A stretch of 64,000 nucleotides of DNA from Janibacter melonis (GTDB lineage Bacteria > Actinomycetota > Actinomycetes > Actinomycetales > Dermatophilaceae). Location of the stretch: assembly GCF_020567375.1 (NCBI RefSeq), contig NZ_JAJBZM010000001.1, forward strand, positions 109,396 through 173,395, given 5' to 3'. A program made the translations under genes and the position numbers. The stretch's first letter is position 1. Every line of letters begins with the position of its first letter. Below are positions 8,741 to 17,286 of this stretch, one piece after another. The notes under the pieces are model-generated. The model saw nothing but the letters and a program-made list of their open reading frames with translations, was not told where the DNA came from and ran no database searches.

Positions 8741-9606
8741 GGACGGTAGGCGAAGGGCGGTCGCGGGCGTGTGAGATCTGCCGCTCGTGGAGCCGGGGCT
8801 GGGCGATCGGCCGCGACCAGGTCCTGTGGCGCTGCGAGGAGTGCGGCCACCTCGAGCGCGACCTCGAGCACTGCCCGGCGTCGCACCGCGACCTCGCCTA
8901 CGGAGGGGAGGCCACCCTCGACCGGGTCCGTCTCGACCTCACCTACCGGCTGCTCGTACGCGGCGGCGTCCCCGCGTCGGTCTTCGAGATCGGCTACGGC
9001 GCCGGGCACCTGCTGCGCCGATTCCTCGACGACGGCGCCCAGGTCGCCGGCGTCGACCCCGACCAGCTGGGGGTCCACGTCGACCCGGAGGTGACCCGCC
9101 GCGGACGCCTGCACCGTGGCGGTGTCGAGGAGATGGCCGGCGAGGACCTCGGCCGCCACGACCTCGTCTACGGCATCCATGTCGTCGAGCACGTCGCCGA
9201 CCCGGCGGCGACCTTCGCGACGGCCCGCGCCCTGCTGCGACCCGGCGGCACGCTCAGCCTCATCACCCCTGCCGGAGACTCGAGCGGTCTGCGCCTGCAC
9301 GGCGAGCACTGGTGGATGCTCGAGGACCCCACCCACGTCCGCTTCTTCACGGCGCGCTCGCTCGCCCGGGCCGCTCATGACGCGGGCCTCGTCGACGTCG
9401 AGGTGCGTCGCCCGGTCCTCGACAGCCTGAGCGTCGAGGTCGCGAGCCTGGCTCGACGCCGGGGGCGGCCGGCGCCCGGTGGCGTCCTGGCCTCGCGCCC
9501 GATGCTCGCGGCGTCGGTGGCGAGCGTGCCGGCCGTCGTCGCCGCCCGGCTGGCGCGCCCGGCGCTGCGCCCGACCCTGCAGCTCGTGGCCCACGCGCCT
9601 GCGTGA
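8731..9606 (+). CDS. Class I SAM methyltransferase with N-terminal Cys-rich (zinc-ribbon-like) motif
   Basis: A 291-aa protein. Residues about 14-38 carry two Cys pairs (CEIC and CEEC), which look like a zinc ribbon. The Rossmann SAM-binding motif I, FEIGYGAGHLLRRF, begins near residue 89, followed by an acidic strand end (VAGVDPD) and the YGIHVVEHV motif common in methyltransferase type 11/12 families. This layout resembles sugar C-methyltransferases and ubiquinone/menaquinone-type enzymes; in this setting a sugar or glycolipid acceptor is most likely, but that is inference. Predicted leaderless, with its -10 box 6 nt before GTG. The next methyltransferase follows after 10 bp. Confidence 0.8.
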   Translation: MGYRTVGEGRSRACEICRSWSRGWAIGRDQVLWRCEECGHLERDLEHCPASHRDLAYGGEATLDRVRLDLTYRLLVRGGVPASVFEIGYGAGHLLRRFLDDGAQVAGVDPDQLGVHVDPEVTRRGRLHRGGVEEMAGEDLGRHDLVYGIHVVEHVADPAATFATARALLRPGGTLSLITPAGDSSGLRLHGEHWWMLEDPTHVRFFTARSLARAAHDAGLVDVEVRRPVLDSLSVEVASLARRRGRPAPGGVLASRPMLAASVASVPAVVAARLARPALRPTLQLVAHAPA

Positions 9607-9616
9607 TGATGGCGCC

Positions 9617-10348
9617 GTGAGCGACGACGTGCGGCGACCCGTGCCCCGGCGCGGCCTGCGCCGCTCGGTGCGGCTCTTCCGCGTGTTCCTGCTCGAGCAG
9701 AGCGAGCCCGACGTCTTCTACTCCGCTCTCGCGCACGACTCGCGCGACCTCCTCGCCGAGTGGGTCGAGCTCGACGGCGCGAGCCTCGTCGACGTCGGCG
9801 CGGGCCCGGCCGACTTCGCGCGGGTCTTCCGCGGGGCCGGCGCCCGCTACGTCCCGCTCGACCATGACCCGACGGTGGCCTCGGTGCGCGACGGGGGCGT
9901 CGTGGGCGACGCGTCCCGGCTGCCGCTCGCCGACGGCAGCGTCGACGTCGTCTTCTCCTCCAACGTCTGGGAGCACGTGCGCGACCCGCGCGGGGTGGCC
10001 GACGAGATGCTGCGGGTCACCCGGCCGGGCGGGGTGGTCCTCCTCAGCTACACGAACTGGCTGTCCCCGTGGGGCGGTCACGAGACCTCGCCGTGGCACT
10101 GGCTCGGCGGGGAGCGCGCCGTCCGCCGCTACGCCCGGCGCCACGGCCACCCGCCGAAGAACAGGGTGGGCGAGACCCTGCACCGGGTGAGCGTCGCCGA
10201 CGGACTGCGGTGGGCGCGCGCGAGCGGCGCCGAGGTCCTCGTGGCCCGCCCGCGCTACCTGCCCGACGCGGCCCGTCACCTCCTGCGCGTCCCGGGGCTG
10301 CGCGAGGTGCTCACGTGGAACCTCCTGCTCGTCCTGCGCCGGCGATGA
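9617..10348 (+). CDS. Class I SAM methyltransferase (Rv0224c-like)
   Basis: A 243-aa protein. SAM motif I is LVDVGAGPADFARVF near residue 58, motif II PLDHDP, and the post-motif FSSNVWEHVRDPRGVADEM, typical of methyltransferase domain 11. GTG at 9617 follows the previous stop by 10 bp; longer in-frame forms overlap the upstream gene. The stop overlaps the ATG of the second AftD-like gene (ATGA), so it is tied to envelope glycan synthesis. Length and context match M. tuberculosis Rv0224c. The acceptor is not evident; a methylated sugar or terminal capping of a glycan is plausible. Confidence 0.8.
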   Translation: MSDDVRRPVPRRGLRRSVRLFRVFLLEQSEPDVFYSALAHDSRDLLAEWVELDGASLVDVGAGPADFARVFRGAGARYVPLDHDPTVASVRDGGVVGDASRLPLADGSVDVVFSSNVWEHVRDPRGVADEMLRVTRPGGVVLLSYTNWLSPWGGHETSPWHWLGGERAVRRYARRHGHPPKNRVGETLHRVSVADGLRWARASGAEVLVARPRYLPDAARHLLRVPGLREVLTWNLLLVLRRR

Positions 10349-13300
10349 GCGCCGCCCACGACGAGCGCGTCGCGGTGCTGCGCGCCCGGTGGCACCGCCT
10401 GCTCGTCGTCGCCGGGCTCGCGCTCCTGCCGTGGCTCGTCGCCCCGGGGCGGGTGCAGCCGGACACGAAGCTCGACCTCACCGTCTCGCCGTGGCGCTAC
10501 CTCGAGCGCTCCACCCACGCCTGGAGCACCCACAACGGCGTCGGCGAGCTGCAGAACCAGGCGTACGGCTACCTCTTCCCCATGGGGCCGGTGCACGGGG
10601 TGCTCACGAGCCTGGGGATGCCCGCCTGGGGGGTGCAACGGGTGTGGTGGGCGCTCGTGCTCGTCGTCGCCGTCCTCGGCGCCGAGCGCCTGCTGCGTCG
10701 CCTCGGCGTCCCCGGCACGGTGCCGGCCCTGCTCGGGGGTGCGCTCTACGCGCTCTCGCCCCGGGTGCTCACCATGCTCTCGGAGAGCTCGGTCGAGCTG
10801 TGGCCCTACGCGCTCGCCCCCTGGCTGGTCCTCGTCGTGCTGCCCCTCGCCGACCCGGCCGCGGGGTGGCCCGAGCTGCGTCGCTCGGCGGTGCGCACCT
10901 GCGCGCTCACGGTCTGCCTCGGCGGGGTCAACGCGACGGTCGACCTCTTCGCCCTCGCCCCGGCGGCGCTGTGGGTCCTCGCCGCCGCGCGAGGTCGCAC
11001 CCGGCGGAGGGCCGCCGGGCTGTGGCTGCTCGCCGTGCTCGTCGGGTCCGCCTGGTGGCTCGCCCCGCTGCTCGTGCTCGGCCGGTACTCCTACCCCTTC
11101 CTGGACTACATCGAGCTCGCGGCGACGACGACCGGGGTGACCGGCGTCGTCAACGTGCTCCGCGGAGCGGACCACTGGCTGGCCTACATCCTCACCGACG
11201 CCGACCACCCGGTGTGGCAGTCGGGCTGGGTCCTCGCGCAGAGCGCGGTGGCCGTCGTCGCCACGTGCGTGCTCGCCGGGCTCGCGCTCGCCGGGCTGCT
11301 CGCCCACCGGGCCGCGCCGGACGTCGGACGCGGGGCAGACCGCGACGTCGCGCCGGACCGCGACCCCGTCGCCGCTGCCTCGCGTCGATGGGCGCTCGTG
11401 TGCCTGCTCCTCGGCGTCGTCGTCATGGCGGTCGGTCGCACGGGCACCGCCTCGGGGCCCCTCGCGCCGCTCGTGCAGGACCTGCTCGACGGGCCGGCGG
11501 CGCCGCTGCGCAACGTCCACAAGGCCGACCTGCTCGTCCGCCTCCCGCTCGCGCTCGGCGCGGCGCTCCTCGCCGCCCGGGTCGGCTCGCCGGTCCCGGG
11601 CCGGCGGGTCCTGCGCCAGGCCGGCGCGGTCGCACTCACCCTGGCCGTCGTCGGGTCGGTGCTGCCGGTGTGGCAGGGGCGGGTGGCCGACGCCTGGGGG
11701 TACGAGCGCATCCCGCTCGAGGTGCGCCAGACGGCGGGCGACCTCGACCGCGCCGCGCAGCGCGACGGGGGGAGCACCCTCGTCCTGCCCTCGGCCCGGA
11801 TGGCCCACCTGTCCTGGGGACGCACGAACGACGAGCCGCTCAGCGCCCTCGCCGAGAGCCCGGTCCTCGTCCGGGCGGCCGCGCCGCTCGGCCACCCCGG
11901 GTCGACCCGCCTCGTCGACCGGGTCGACCGCCTCGCGTCCTCCGGGCGGGCCCAGCCCGAGCTCGCGTCGGCGCTGCGCCGGCTCGGCGTGAGCCGGGTC
12001 GTCCTGCGCTACGACGGTGCGCCCGACGAGCCGACGTCCGACCCCTTCGCCATGGAGGCCGCGCTCGTCGCGAGCCCGGGGATCGAGCACGTGCGCACCC
12101 GAGGGGCCGGTCGCACCGCCCTCACCCAGTGGGCGGTCGACCCCGACCCGGCGGTGACGGAGGGGGTGCGCAGCGACCCCGTGGGCGCGGTCACCGTGGC
12201 CGCCGCCTCGCCCGAGGGCGTGCTCGACCTCGAGGCCACCGGCGTGGTCCGCCCCGGTGCGCCGGTCGTGCTCGCCGGTGACGCCGGGCCGCTGGGCCGG
12301 GACCCGCAGGTGGTCACCGACACCCTGCGGTGGCAGCTCTACAACGCCGGGCGGCCCGCGGCCTCCGCGACCTCCCCGACCGTCGCCCAGGACGACCCCC
12401 GGCCAGGGACGACCGGGGCCCGGGCCCTGCCCCCCGGCGACGTCCTCGGCCGGGCGACGACCCGGACCTGGCCGGGCTACCGCTCCGTCGAGGTCAGCTC
12501 GACGGGTGCCGACCCCTTCGCCGGGGCCCGCGCCCCTGCCTCGGCGGGCCCGGGTGCCCTCGTCGACGGCGACCTCACGACGACCTGGGTCAGCGACCCG
12601 GACGACCCCGACCCTCGAGTCGTCCTCGAGCCCGACCGCCCTCTCGACGGGGGCGCGACCCCCGTCGTCGTCACGGTGCCCGACGGCCCCGCGCGGCCCG
12701 CACGGCTCGCGGTGAGCATCCCCGGCGGGGGTGCTGCGGGCTACCGCGACGACGTGGCCGTGCCGGCGACCGGCCGGCGGGTCACCCTCACGGTGCCCTC
12801 CGGCGGGCAGCGCGTCGAGATCGCCCCGCAGCGCGCCGCGGGCAGCTCCGTCGTCGGGCTGAGCGAGGTCGACCTCGGTGCGACGCCGACCTACCCGTGG
12901 ACCCGGCGCGCGGGGACCGCGCTCACCCTGCCCGCCGCGCCCGGGGCCGAGGCCGCGCTGCTCACCCGGGACCCGCGGGCGGCCGCGTCGACCGCCCAGG
13001 GCGAGGACCCGGCGAGCCTGCGGCGCAGCGTCTCCGGCCTCGAGGGCGATCTCGCGGTGACGGCCTGGCTGCGCCCGCGCCCCGGTGCGGCCCTCGAGCA
13101 CCTCCTCGACCGCGGGTGGGACCTCGCGGGCAGCACGCGCGGCGACCAGGAAGACGTCGGCGCGTCGCTGCGCTCCAGGCCGGGGGCGGCACTCGACGGC
13201 GACCCGCAGACGCGGTGGCAGCCCGACGCGGGTGAGGACCGGCCCCGCCTCGTCGTCGACCTCGGCTCGGCCCAGCCGGTGAGCCAGATCAGGCTCGGAG

Positions 13301-14460
13301 CACGCCTGGGTGGCCTCGTGCGGGTCAACACCGACACCGGCGCGTGGCTCGTGCCCGCGCAGGCCGGGGCTCTCGACGTGCCGGCGGGCACGACGCGGCG
13401 CGTCGAGCTCGTCTTCGAGCGATCCGGCGAGTGGGTGGCGCCGGAGGTCGAGCTCGTCGGTCCGGCCCGTTCGGCGGCGGGACCGGTGACGACGGCGTGC
13501 GGGCAGGCCGGTCGCGTGCGCGTGGACGGCGCGGCCGTCGACCTCGAGGTGACAGCGAGCCCGGACCAGCTGATCGCCGGGACGGTCCTGCCCGCCCGGA
13601 CCTGCCCGGCAGCGGCGCCCGTCGCGCGCCCGGAGGGCATCGCCGTCGAGGCCGTCGCCGGCGAGGCCTTCGTGCCCGAGCGGGTGCTCCTGCGCACCCC
13701 CGGGGCCCAGCCCGGCACCACGCCGACGCCGGCCCGCGCCGTCGAGGGCGTGAGCGGCGAGGCCGAGGACCGGACGATCACCCTCGGCGCAGGCGGTGAC
13801 AGCGTCGTGACGACCGACCAGGGAGCCAACCGCGGGTGGCGAGCGACCGACGCGGAGGGCCGGGTGCTGCGCCCGGTGACGGTGGACGGGTGGCGCCAGG
13901 GCTTCGTCGTGCCGGCAGGGGAGGCCGGTGCCGTCCGGGTGGACTTCGTGCCGTCGACGACCCATCGGGTCGGCCTCGCGGTCGGCGGGGTGCTCGCCGT
14001 CGTCGCGCTCCTCGCCGGGGCGGCGAGCCTGCTCGGCGGGCGTCGCCGGTCCGTCTCGGCCGCAGCGGCGCCCGTCTCGTTCGCCGGGCCCGACCCAGGA
14101 CGGCCCATGACCGACGGGCGCACCACCGCGGGACCCGCGCCGGTGTGGGGGGCGCCGCTCCTCGCCGCCCTCGTCGGGCTCCTCGTCGCCGGGCCTCTCG
14201 GCCTGCTCGCGGCGGCGGCCGCCTCGCTCGTGCCCGCGCGGGCGCGCAGCGCTGCCGTCGTCACCCTCCTCGGCGTCGCGGGGGTGGCCCTGTCGGTGCT
14301 CGGGGTCGCCGAGCGGCAGTCCCTCGGCGCGCTCGTCGCCCAGCTCCTCGGCAGCGCCGTGCTCGGGCTCGTCAGCGCGGGGCTGCTGCGCCCGCGGGCG
14401 ACCCGACCGGCTCCTGCCGCAGGCGCCGCAGGGCCGGACGCTCCACCCCCACCCAGGTGA
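10345..14460 (+). CDS. AftD-like GT-C arabinofuranosyltransferase-type membrane protein (DUF3367), full length
   Basis: A 1371-aa protein, close to the size of mycobacterial AftD (about 1400 aa). The N-terminal third (to about residue 450) is a polytopic GT-C-like domain. Its first extracytoplasmic loop has the conserved DTKLDL acidic motif followed by the NQAYGYLFPMGP segment. The central and C-terminal extracytoplasmic part has discoidin-like carbohydrate-binding modules near residues 732-785 and 945-982 (VDGDLTTTW; LDGDPQTRW). Four hydrophobic helices lie near 1208-1350. ATG overlaps the preceding stop. It is a diverged paralogue of the protein ending at 3487. Its last 89 bp overlap the 3' end of the convergent acyltransferase. 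It probably transfers a polyprenyl-phosphate pentose to an exported glycan; donor and acceptor are unproven. Confidence 0.85.
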   Translation: MSAAHDERVAVLRARWHRLLVVAGLALLPWLVAPGRVQPDTKLDLTVSPWRYLERSTHAWSTHNGVGELQNQAYGYLFPMGPVHGVLTSLGMPAWGVQRVWWALVLVVAVLGAERLLRRLGVPGTVPALLGGALYALSPRVLTMLSESSVELWPYALAPWLVLVVLPLADPAAGWPELRRSAVRTCALTVCLGGVNATVDLFALAPAALWVLAAARGRTRRRAAGLWLLAVLVGSAWWLAPLLVLGRYSYPFLDYIELAATTTGVTGVVNVLRGADHWLAYILTDADHPVWQSGWVLAQSAVAVVATCVLAGLALAGLLAHRAAPDVGRGADRDVAPDRDPVAAASRRWALVCLLLGVVVMAVGRTGTASGPLAPLVQDLLDGPAAPLRNVHKADLLVRLPLALGAALLAARVGSPVPGRRVLRQAGAVALTLAVVGSVLPVWQGRVADAWGYERIPLEVRQTAGDLDRAAQRDGGSTLVLPSARMAHLSWGRTNDEPLSALAESPVLVRAAAPLGHPGSTRLVDRVDRLASSGRAQPELASALRRLGVSRVVLRYDGAPDEPTSDPFAMEAALVASPGIEHVRTRGAGRTALTQWAVDPDPAVTEGVRSDPVGAVTVAAASPEGVLDLEATGVVRPGAPVVLAGDAGPLGRDPQVVTDTLRWQLYNAGRPAASATSPTVAQDDPRPGTTGARALPPGDVLGRATTRTWPGYRSVEVSSTGADPFAGARAPASAGPGALVDGDLTTTWVSDPDDPDPRVVLEPDRPLDGGATPVVVTVPDGPARPARLAVSIPGGGAAGYRDDVAVPATGRRVTLTVPSGGQRVEIAPQRAAGSSVVGLSEVDLGATPTYPWTRRAGTALTLPAAPGAEAALLTRDPRAAASTAQGEDPASLRRSVSGLEGDLAVTAWLRPRPGAALEHLLDRGWDLAGSTRGDQEDVGASLRSRPGAALDGDPQTRWQPDAGEDRPRLVVDLGSAQPVSQIRLGARLGGLVRVNTDTGAWLVPAQAGALDVPAGTTRRVELVFERSGEWVAPEVELVGPARSAAGPVTTACGQAGRVRVDGAAVDLEVTASPDQLIAGTVLPARTCPAAAPVARPEGIAVEAVAGEAFVPERVLLRTPGAQPGTTPTPARAVEGVSGEAEDRTITLGAGGDSVVTTDQGANRGWRATDAEGRVLRPVTVDGWRQGFVVPAGEAGAVRVDFVPSTTHRVGLAVGGVLAVVALLAGAASLLGGRRRSVSAAAAPVSFAGPDPGRPMTDGRTTAGPAPVWGAPLLAALVGLLVAGPLGLLAAAAASLVPARARSAAVVTLLGVAGVALSVLGVAERQSLGALVAQLLGSAVLGLVSAGLLRPRATRPAPAAGAAGPDAPPPPR

Positions 14461-15571
14461 GCGCCGCGAGCCCGAGGCTGATGACGAGCACCGCGACGAG
14501 CAACCACCCCGCGGGGACGGCGAAGAGCGGCAGCGAGAGCGTGGCGAAGAGCACCTGCAGCACGAGGACGTGCCACAGGAAGACGCCGTACGACAGGTCG
14601 CCGGCCCAGCGGGCGGCCCCGGCGGCGGGAGACCTCTGGACGCGCTCGTCGGCACCGCGGGCGAGCGCTGCCGCGAGGAGCAGCGCGGCGAGCACCGCGT
14701 AGAGCAGCTCCTTGACGACGGCCTCGGCCGGTGACGGCGCGGCGAGGTCGCGGGGGCCGGCGAGGGGGGTGCACGCGACGAGCAGGACGATACCGGCCGT
14801 GAGCACGAGCGTGCCGGGGCTCGTCGCGACCGTCTCGCGCAGCGCGCCCCAGCGCGCGGGCAGGGCTGCGCCGTCCAGCGAGACGACCGCGGCCACCAGC
14901 CCGACGGCGAACCACGCGGCGTGCCCGACGACCGACGTCGCGAGCGGCCCGGACCACCCGGCGCCGGGGGCCGAGGCGGCCAGGGCCTGGACGGCGAGAC
15001 CGACGAGAGCGAGGACGAGGACACCGCAGAGGACGGCCCGCCCGCGCGCCGCGCCGGGCAGGCGGCGCAGGAGGACGCCGAGGGCGCCCGCCGCGAGGGG
15101 GAGGAGCAGGTAGAAGCACACCTCGGTCGTCAACGACCACGTCTGGGTGAAGGACTGGAAGGTCGGGCCGACGAGGCCCTGCCCGACGACGAGGTGCACG
15201 AGCACCGTGCGCACCGACACTGGGTCGGCGGCACGACCGCCGATGACGAGCGCGGCGAGGACCACGGCCGCGAGGACGAGCAGGTAGGCGGGCAGGATCC
15301 GCACGGCTCGGTGGCGGGCGTAGCGCGCGACCCGAGCGGGGGGCGGGTCGTCGGCCAGCGCCCGGGCGACCGCGGGGCGCCCCAGGAGGTAGGCGGAGAT
15401 CGCGAAGAAGACCGCGACGCCGCTGTCGCCGCGGGCGGCGAGCGCCCCGAGCACGCCGTCGCGGGACGCGCCCGACCAGAAGCCGACGTGCGAGACGAGG
15501 ACGAGCAGGGCGCCGACGCCGCGCAGCGCGTCCAAGGTCACCACCCGATGCCGCTGCACGTGTCCCACCAC
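14372..15571 (-). CDS. Membrane O-acyltransferase (acyltransferase 3 family, Rv0228-like)
   Basis: A 399-aa protein with about ten hydrophobic helices. The N-terminal helix carries the family hallmark LDALRGVGALLVLVSH, in which the Arg and His are conserved in OafA-type acyltransferases; later SFTQTWSLTTEVCFYLLLP and YGVFLWHVLV are also typical. These enzymes move acyl groups from the cytoplasm onto surface sugars. Within this locus it probably decorates the product of the glycosyltransferases. M. tuberculosis has an acyltransferase gene (Rv0228) in the equivalent neighbourhood. It converges on and overlaps the AftD-like gene by 89 bp and is divergent from hddA. Confidence 0.85.
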   Translation of the reverse strand: MVGHVQRHRVVTLDALRGVGALLVLVSHVGFWSGASRDGVLGALAARGDSGVAVFFAISAYLLGRPAVARALADDPPPARVARYARHRAVRILPAYLLVLAAVVLAALVIGGRAADPVSVRTVLVHLVVGQGLVGPTFQSFTQTWSLTTEVCFYLLLPLAAGALGVLLRRLPGAARGRAVLCGVLVLALVGLAVQALAASAPGAGWSGPLATSVVGHAAWFAVGLVAAVVSLDGAALPARWGALRETVATSPGTLVLTAGIVLLVACTPLAGPRDLAAPSPAEAVVKELLYAVLAALLLAAALARGADERVQRSPAAGAARWAGDLSYGVFLWHVLVLQVLFATLSLPLFAVPAGWLLVAVLVISLGLAALTWVGVERPALRRLRQEPVGSPAGAAAPR

Positions 15572-15634
15572 CCCGTCGTCCTCACCTACTCTTCGGTAGT
15601 CACGAGCCAGTGTGGACTACGAGAGAGGGACGTC

Positions 15635-16681
15635 ATGGATGCGGTCCGGCCGGTGCTGCGCGCCCGCGCCCCCCTTCGCGTCTCCTTCGCCGGAGGCGGC
15701 ACCGACGTCTCCCCCTTCCCCGAGCGCGAAGGGGGAGCGGTCCTCTCCGCGACGATCAGCAGCTACGCCTACGCGACGCTGCGGCCGCGATCGGACGGGC
15801 GGATCACCGTCGAGTCCCACGACTACGGCACCTCCATCGGCTACGAGGTCGGCGGGCCGGTGGTCTTCGACGGGCACCTCGACCTGCCCAAGGCCGCGAT
15901 CAGCCGGATCATGGCCTTCGACGGGGCGATGGAGTCCCAGGGCTTCGACCTCTTCCTGCACACGAACGCCCCGCCCGGCTCCGGTCTGGGGAGCTCGAGC
16001 GCGGTCATGGTCGCCGTCATCGACCTCGTCGCCCGCCACTGCGGCATCCACCTCGACCCCTACGAGATCGCCGCCCTGGCCTACCGGCTCGAGCGCGACG
16101 ACCTCGGCATCCCCGGGGGCTACCAGGACCAGTACGCGGCAGCCTTCGGCGGCTTCAACTTCATGGAGTTCCGCGGCGAGGGCGATGTCGTCGTCAACCC
16201 GCTGCGCGTCCAGGCCGACACGGTGCACGAGCTCGAGCACAACATGCTCCTCGCCTACACGGGTCGCACCCGCGTGAGCGACCACATCATCGAGGACCAG
16301 GTGACGCGCTACGAGAGCGGCGAGCACGAGGCGGTCGCCGGGCTGCGCGCCCAGCGCGACCTCGCCGACGCGATGAAGATCGCCCTGCTGCGCGGCCGGG
16401 TCGACGAGGTGGGCCGCCTCCTCGGCGAGGCCTGGCGCGAGAAGCAGCGGATGTCGACGCGCATCGCGACGCCTCTCATCTCCGAGGCGGTCGAGAGGGC
16501 GCTCGAGGTCGGCGCGCTCGGCGGCAAGGTGACCGGCGCCGGCGGCGGTGGGCACATGATCTTCATCTGCGAGTTCGAGCGGCGGCACATCGTCGCCGAC
16601 ACCCTCATCGGCATGGGGCTCTCGGTCTCGGAGTTCACCTTCACCCAGCACGGCGTGACGACGTGGCGGGGGCGGCGATGA
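15635..16681 (+). CDS. hddA: D-glycero-alpha-D-manno-heptose-7-phosphate 1-kinase (GHMP kinase)
   Basis: A 348-aa GHMP-superfamily kinase. The N-terminus has RAPLRVSFAGGGTDV, the ATP-binding motif is PPGSGLGSSSAVMVA near residue 113, and the C-terminal motif 3 is GKVTGAGGGGHMIF. The 'SFAGGGTD' opening and the following gmhA and gmhB genes point to the heptose branch (HddA) rather than galacto- or mevalonate kinases. Expected reaction: D-heptose-7-phosphate plus ATP gives heptose-1,7-bisphosphate. A GAGAGAGGGA ribosome-binding site lies before the ATG. The ATGA overlap with gmhA shows coupling. L-fucokinase-type specificity is an alternative but less likely in this context. Confidence 0.85.
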   Translation: MDAVRPVLRARAPLRVSFAGGGTDVSPFPEREGGAVLSATISSYAYATLRPRSDGRITVESHDYGTSIGYEVGGPVVFDGHLDLPKAAISRIMAFDGAMESQGFDLFLHTNAPPGSGLGSSSAVMVAVIDLVARHCGIHLDPYEIAALAYRLERDDLGIPGGYQDQYAAAFGGFNFMEFRGEGDVVVNPLRVQADTVHELEHNMLLAYTGRTRVSDHIIEDQVTRYESGEHEAVAGLRAQRDLADAMKIALLRGRVDEVGRLLGEAWREKQRMSTRIATPLISEAVERALEVGALGGKVTGAGGGGHMIFICEFERRHIVADTLIGMGLSVSEFTFTQHGVTTWRGRR

Positions 16682-17286
16682 GCGCCGACGTCGTCGCCGC
16701 CCGGCTGCGGGCCGGGACGCTCGCCTGGTCCCGCCTCGCCGAAGACCTCGCCGAGCCCGCGCTCGTCGCCCAGGTCGAGGCGGCCGGCTCGGTGGTCGTC
16801 GAGGCGCTGCGCGAGGGCCGGACCCTCCTCGTCGCCGGCAACGGCGGCTCGGCGGCCATCGCCAGCCACGTCGCGGCGGAGTTCCTCGGCAAGTGCGTCC
16901 ACGACCGCCACCCGCTCCCGGCGATCTCGCTCGCCGAGTCGCACAGCTCGCTCACCGCGATCGGCAACGACTACGGCTTCGAGCAGGTCTTCCTGCGCGG
17001 GGTGCAGGCCTTCGGCCGCGAGGGCGACGTGCTGCTCGCGATGTCGACCTCGGGAGCGAGCCCGAACGTCCTGCTCGCCGTCGAGGAGGCCCGCGCCCGC
17101 GGTCTGCGCACGGTCCTCATGGTCGGGGAGCGGGGCGAAGGACGCCGCGGCCTGGCCGAGCACACGCTCGTCGTGCCCTCGGACGAGACCCCGCGCATCC
17201 AGGAGGTCCACATGCTGTGGGCCCACGCGTGGTGCGAGGCGGTCGACGAGGTCCTCGCCGACGAGGCGGGGACGCGCGGTCCGTGA
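16678..17286 (+). CDS. gmhA: Sedoheptulose-7-phosphate isomerase (SIS domain)
   Basis: A 202-aa SIS-domain isomerase. LLVAGNGGSAAIASHVAAEF near residue 50 is the phosphosugar-binding loop typical of GmhA, followed by LTAIGNDYGFEQVF and the STSGASPNVLLAVEEA SIS motif. ETPRIQEVHMLWAHAWCEAVDE near the C-terminus matches the GmhA helix with the metal/active-site Glu and His. It converts sedoheptulose-7-phosphate to D-glycero-D-manno-heptose-7-phosphate, the first step of ADP- or GDP-heptose synthesis. Overlaps hddA (ATGA) and gmhB (GTGA). Confidence 0.9.
   Translation: MSADVVAARLRAGTLAWSRLAEDLAEPALVAQVEAAGSVVVEALREGRTLLVAGNGGSAAIASHVAAEFLGKCVHDRHPLPAISLAESHSSLTAIGNDYGFEQVFLRGVQAFGREGDVLLAMSTSGASPNVLLAVEEARARGLRTVLMVGERGEGRRGLAEHTLVVPSDETPRIQEVHMLWAHAWCEAVDEVLADEAGTRGP

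Noticed and set aside
10276-15024. 1582-aa open frame on the minus strand
   Set aside because: It is a GC-driven shadow of the AftD-like and acyltransferase genes; composition is Arg/Gly/Pro-rich with no domain, and both underlying genes have clear families.
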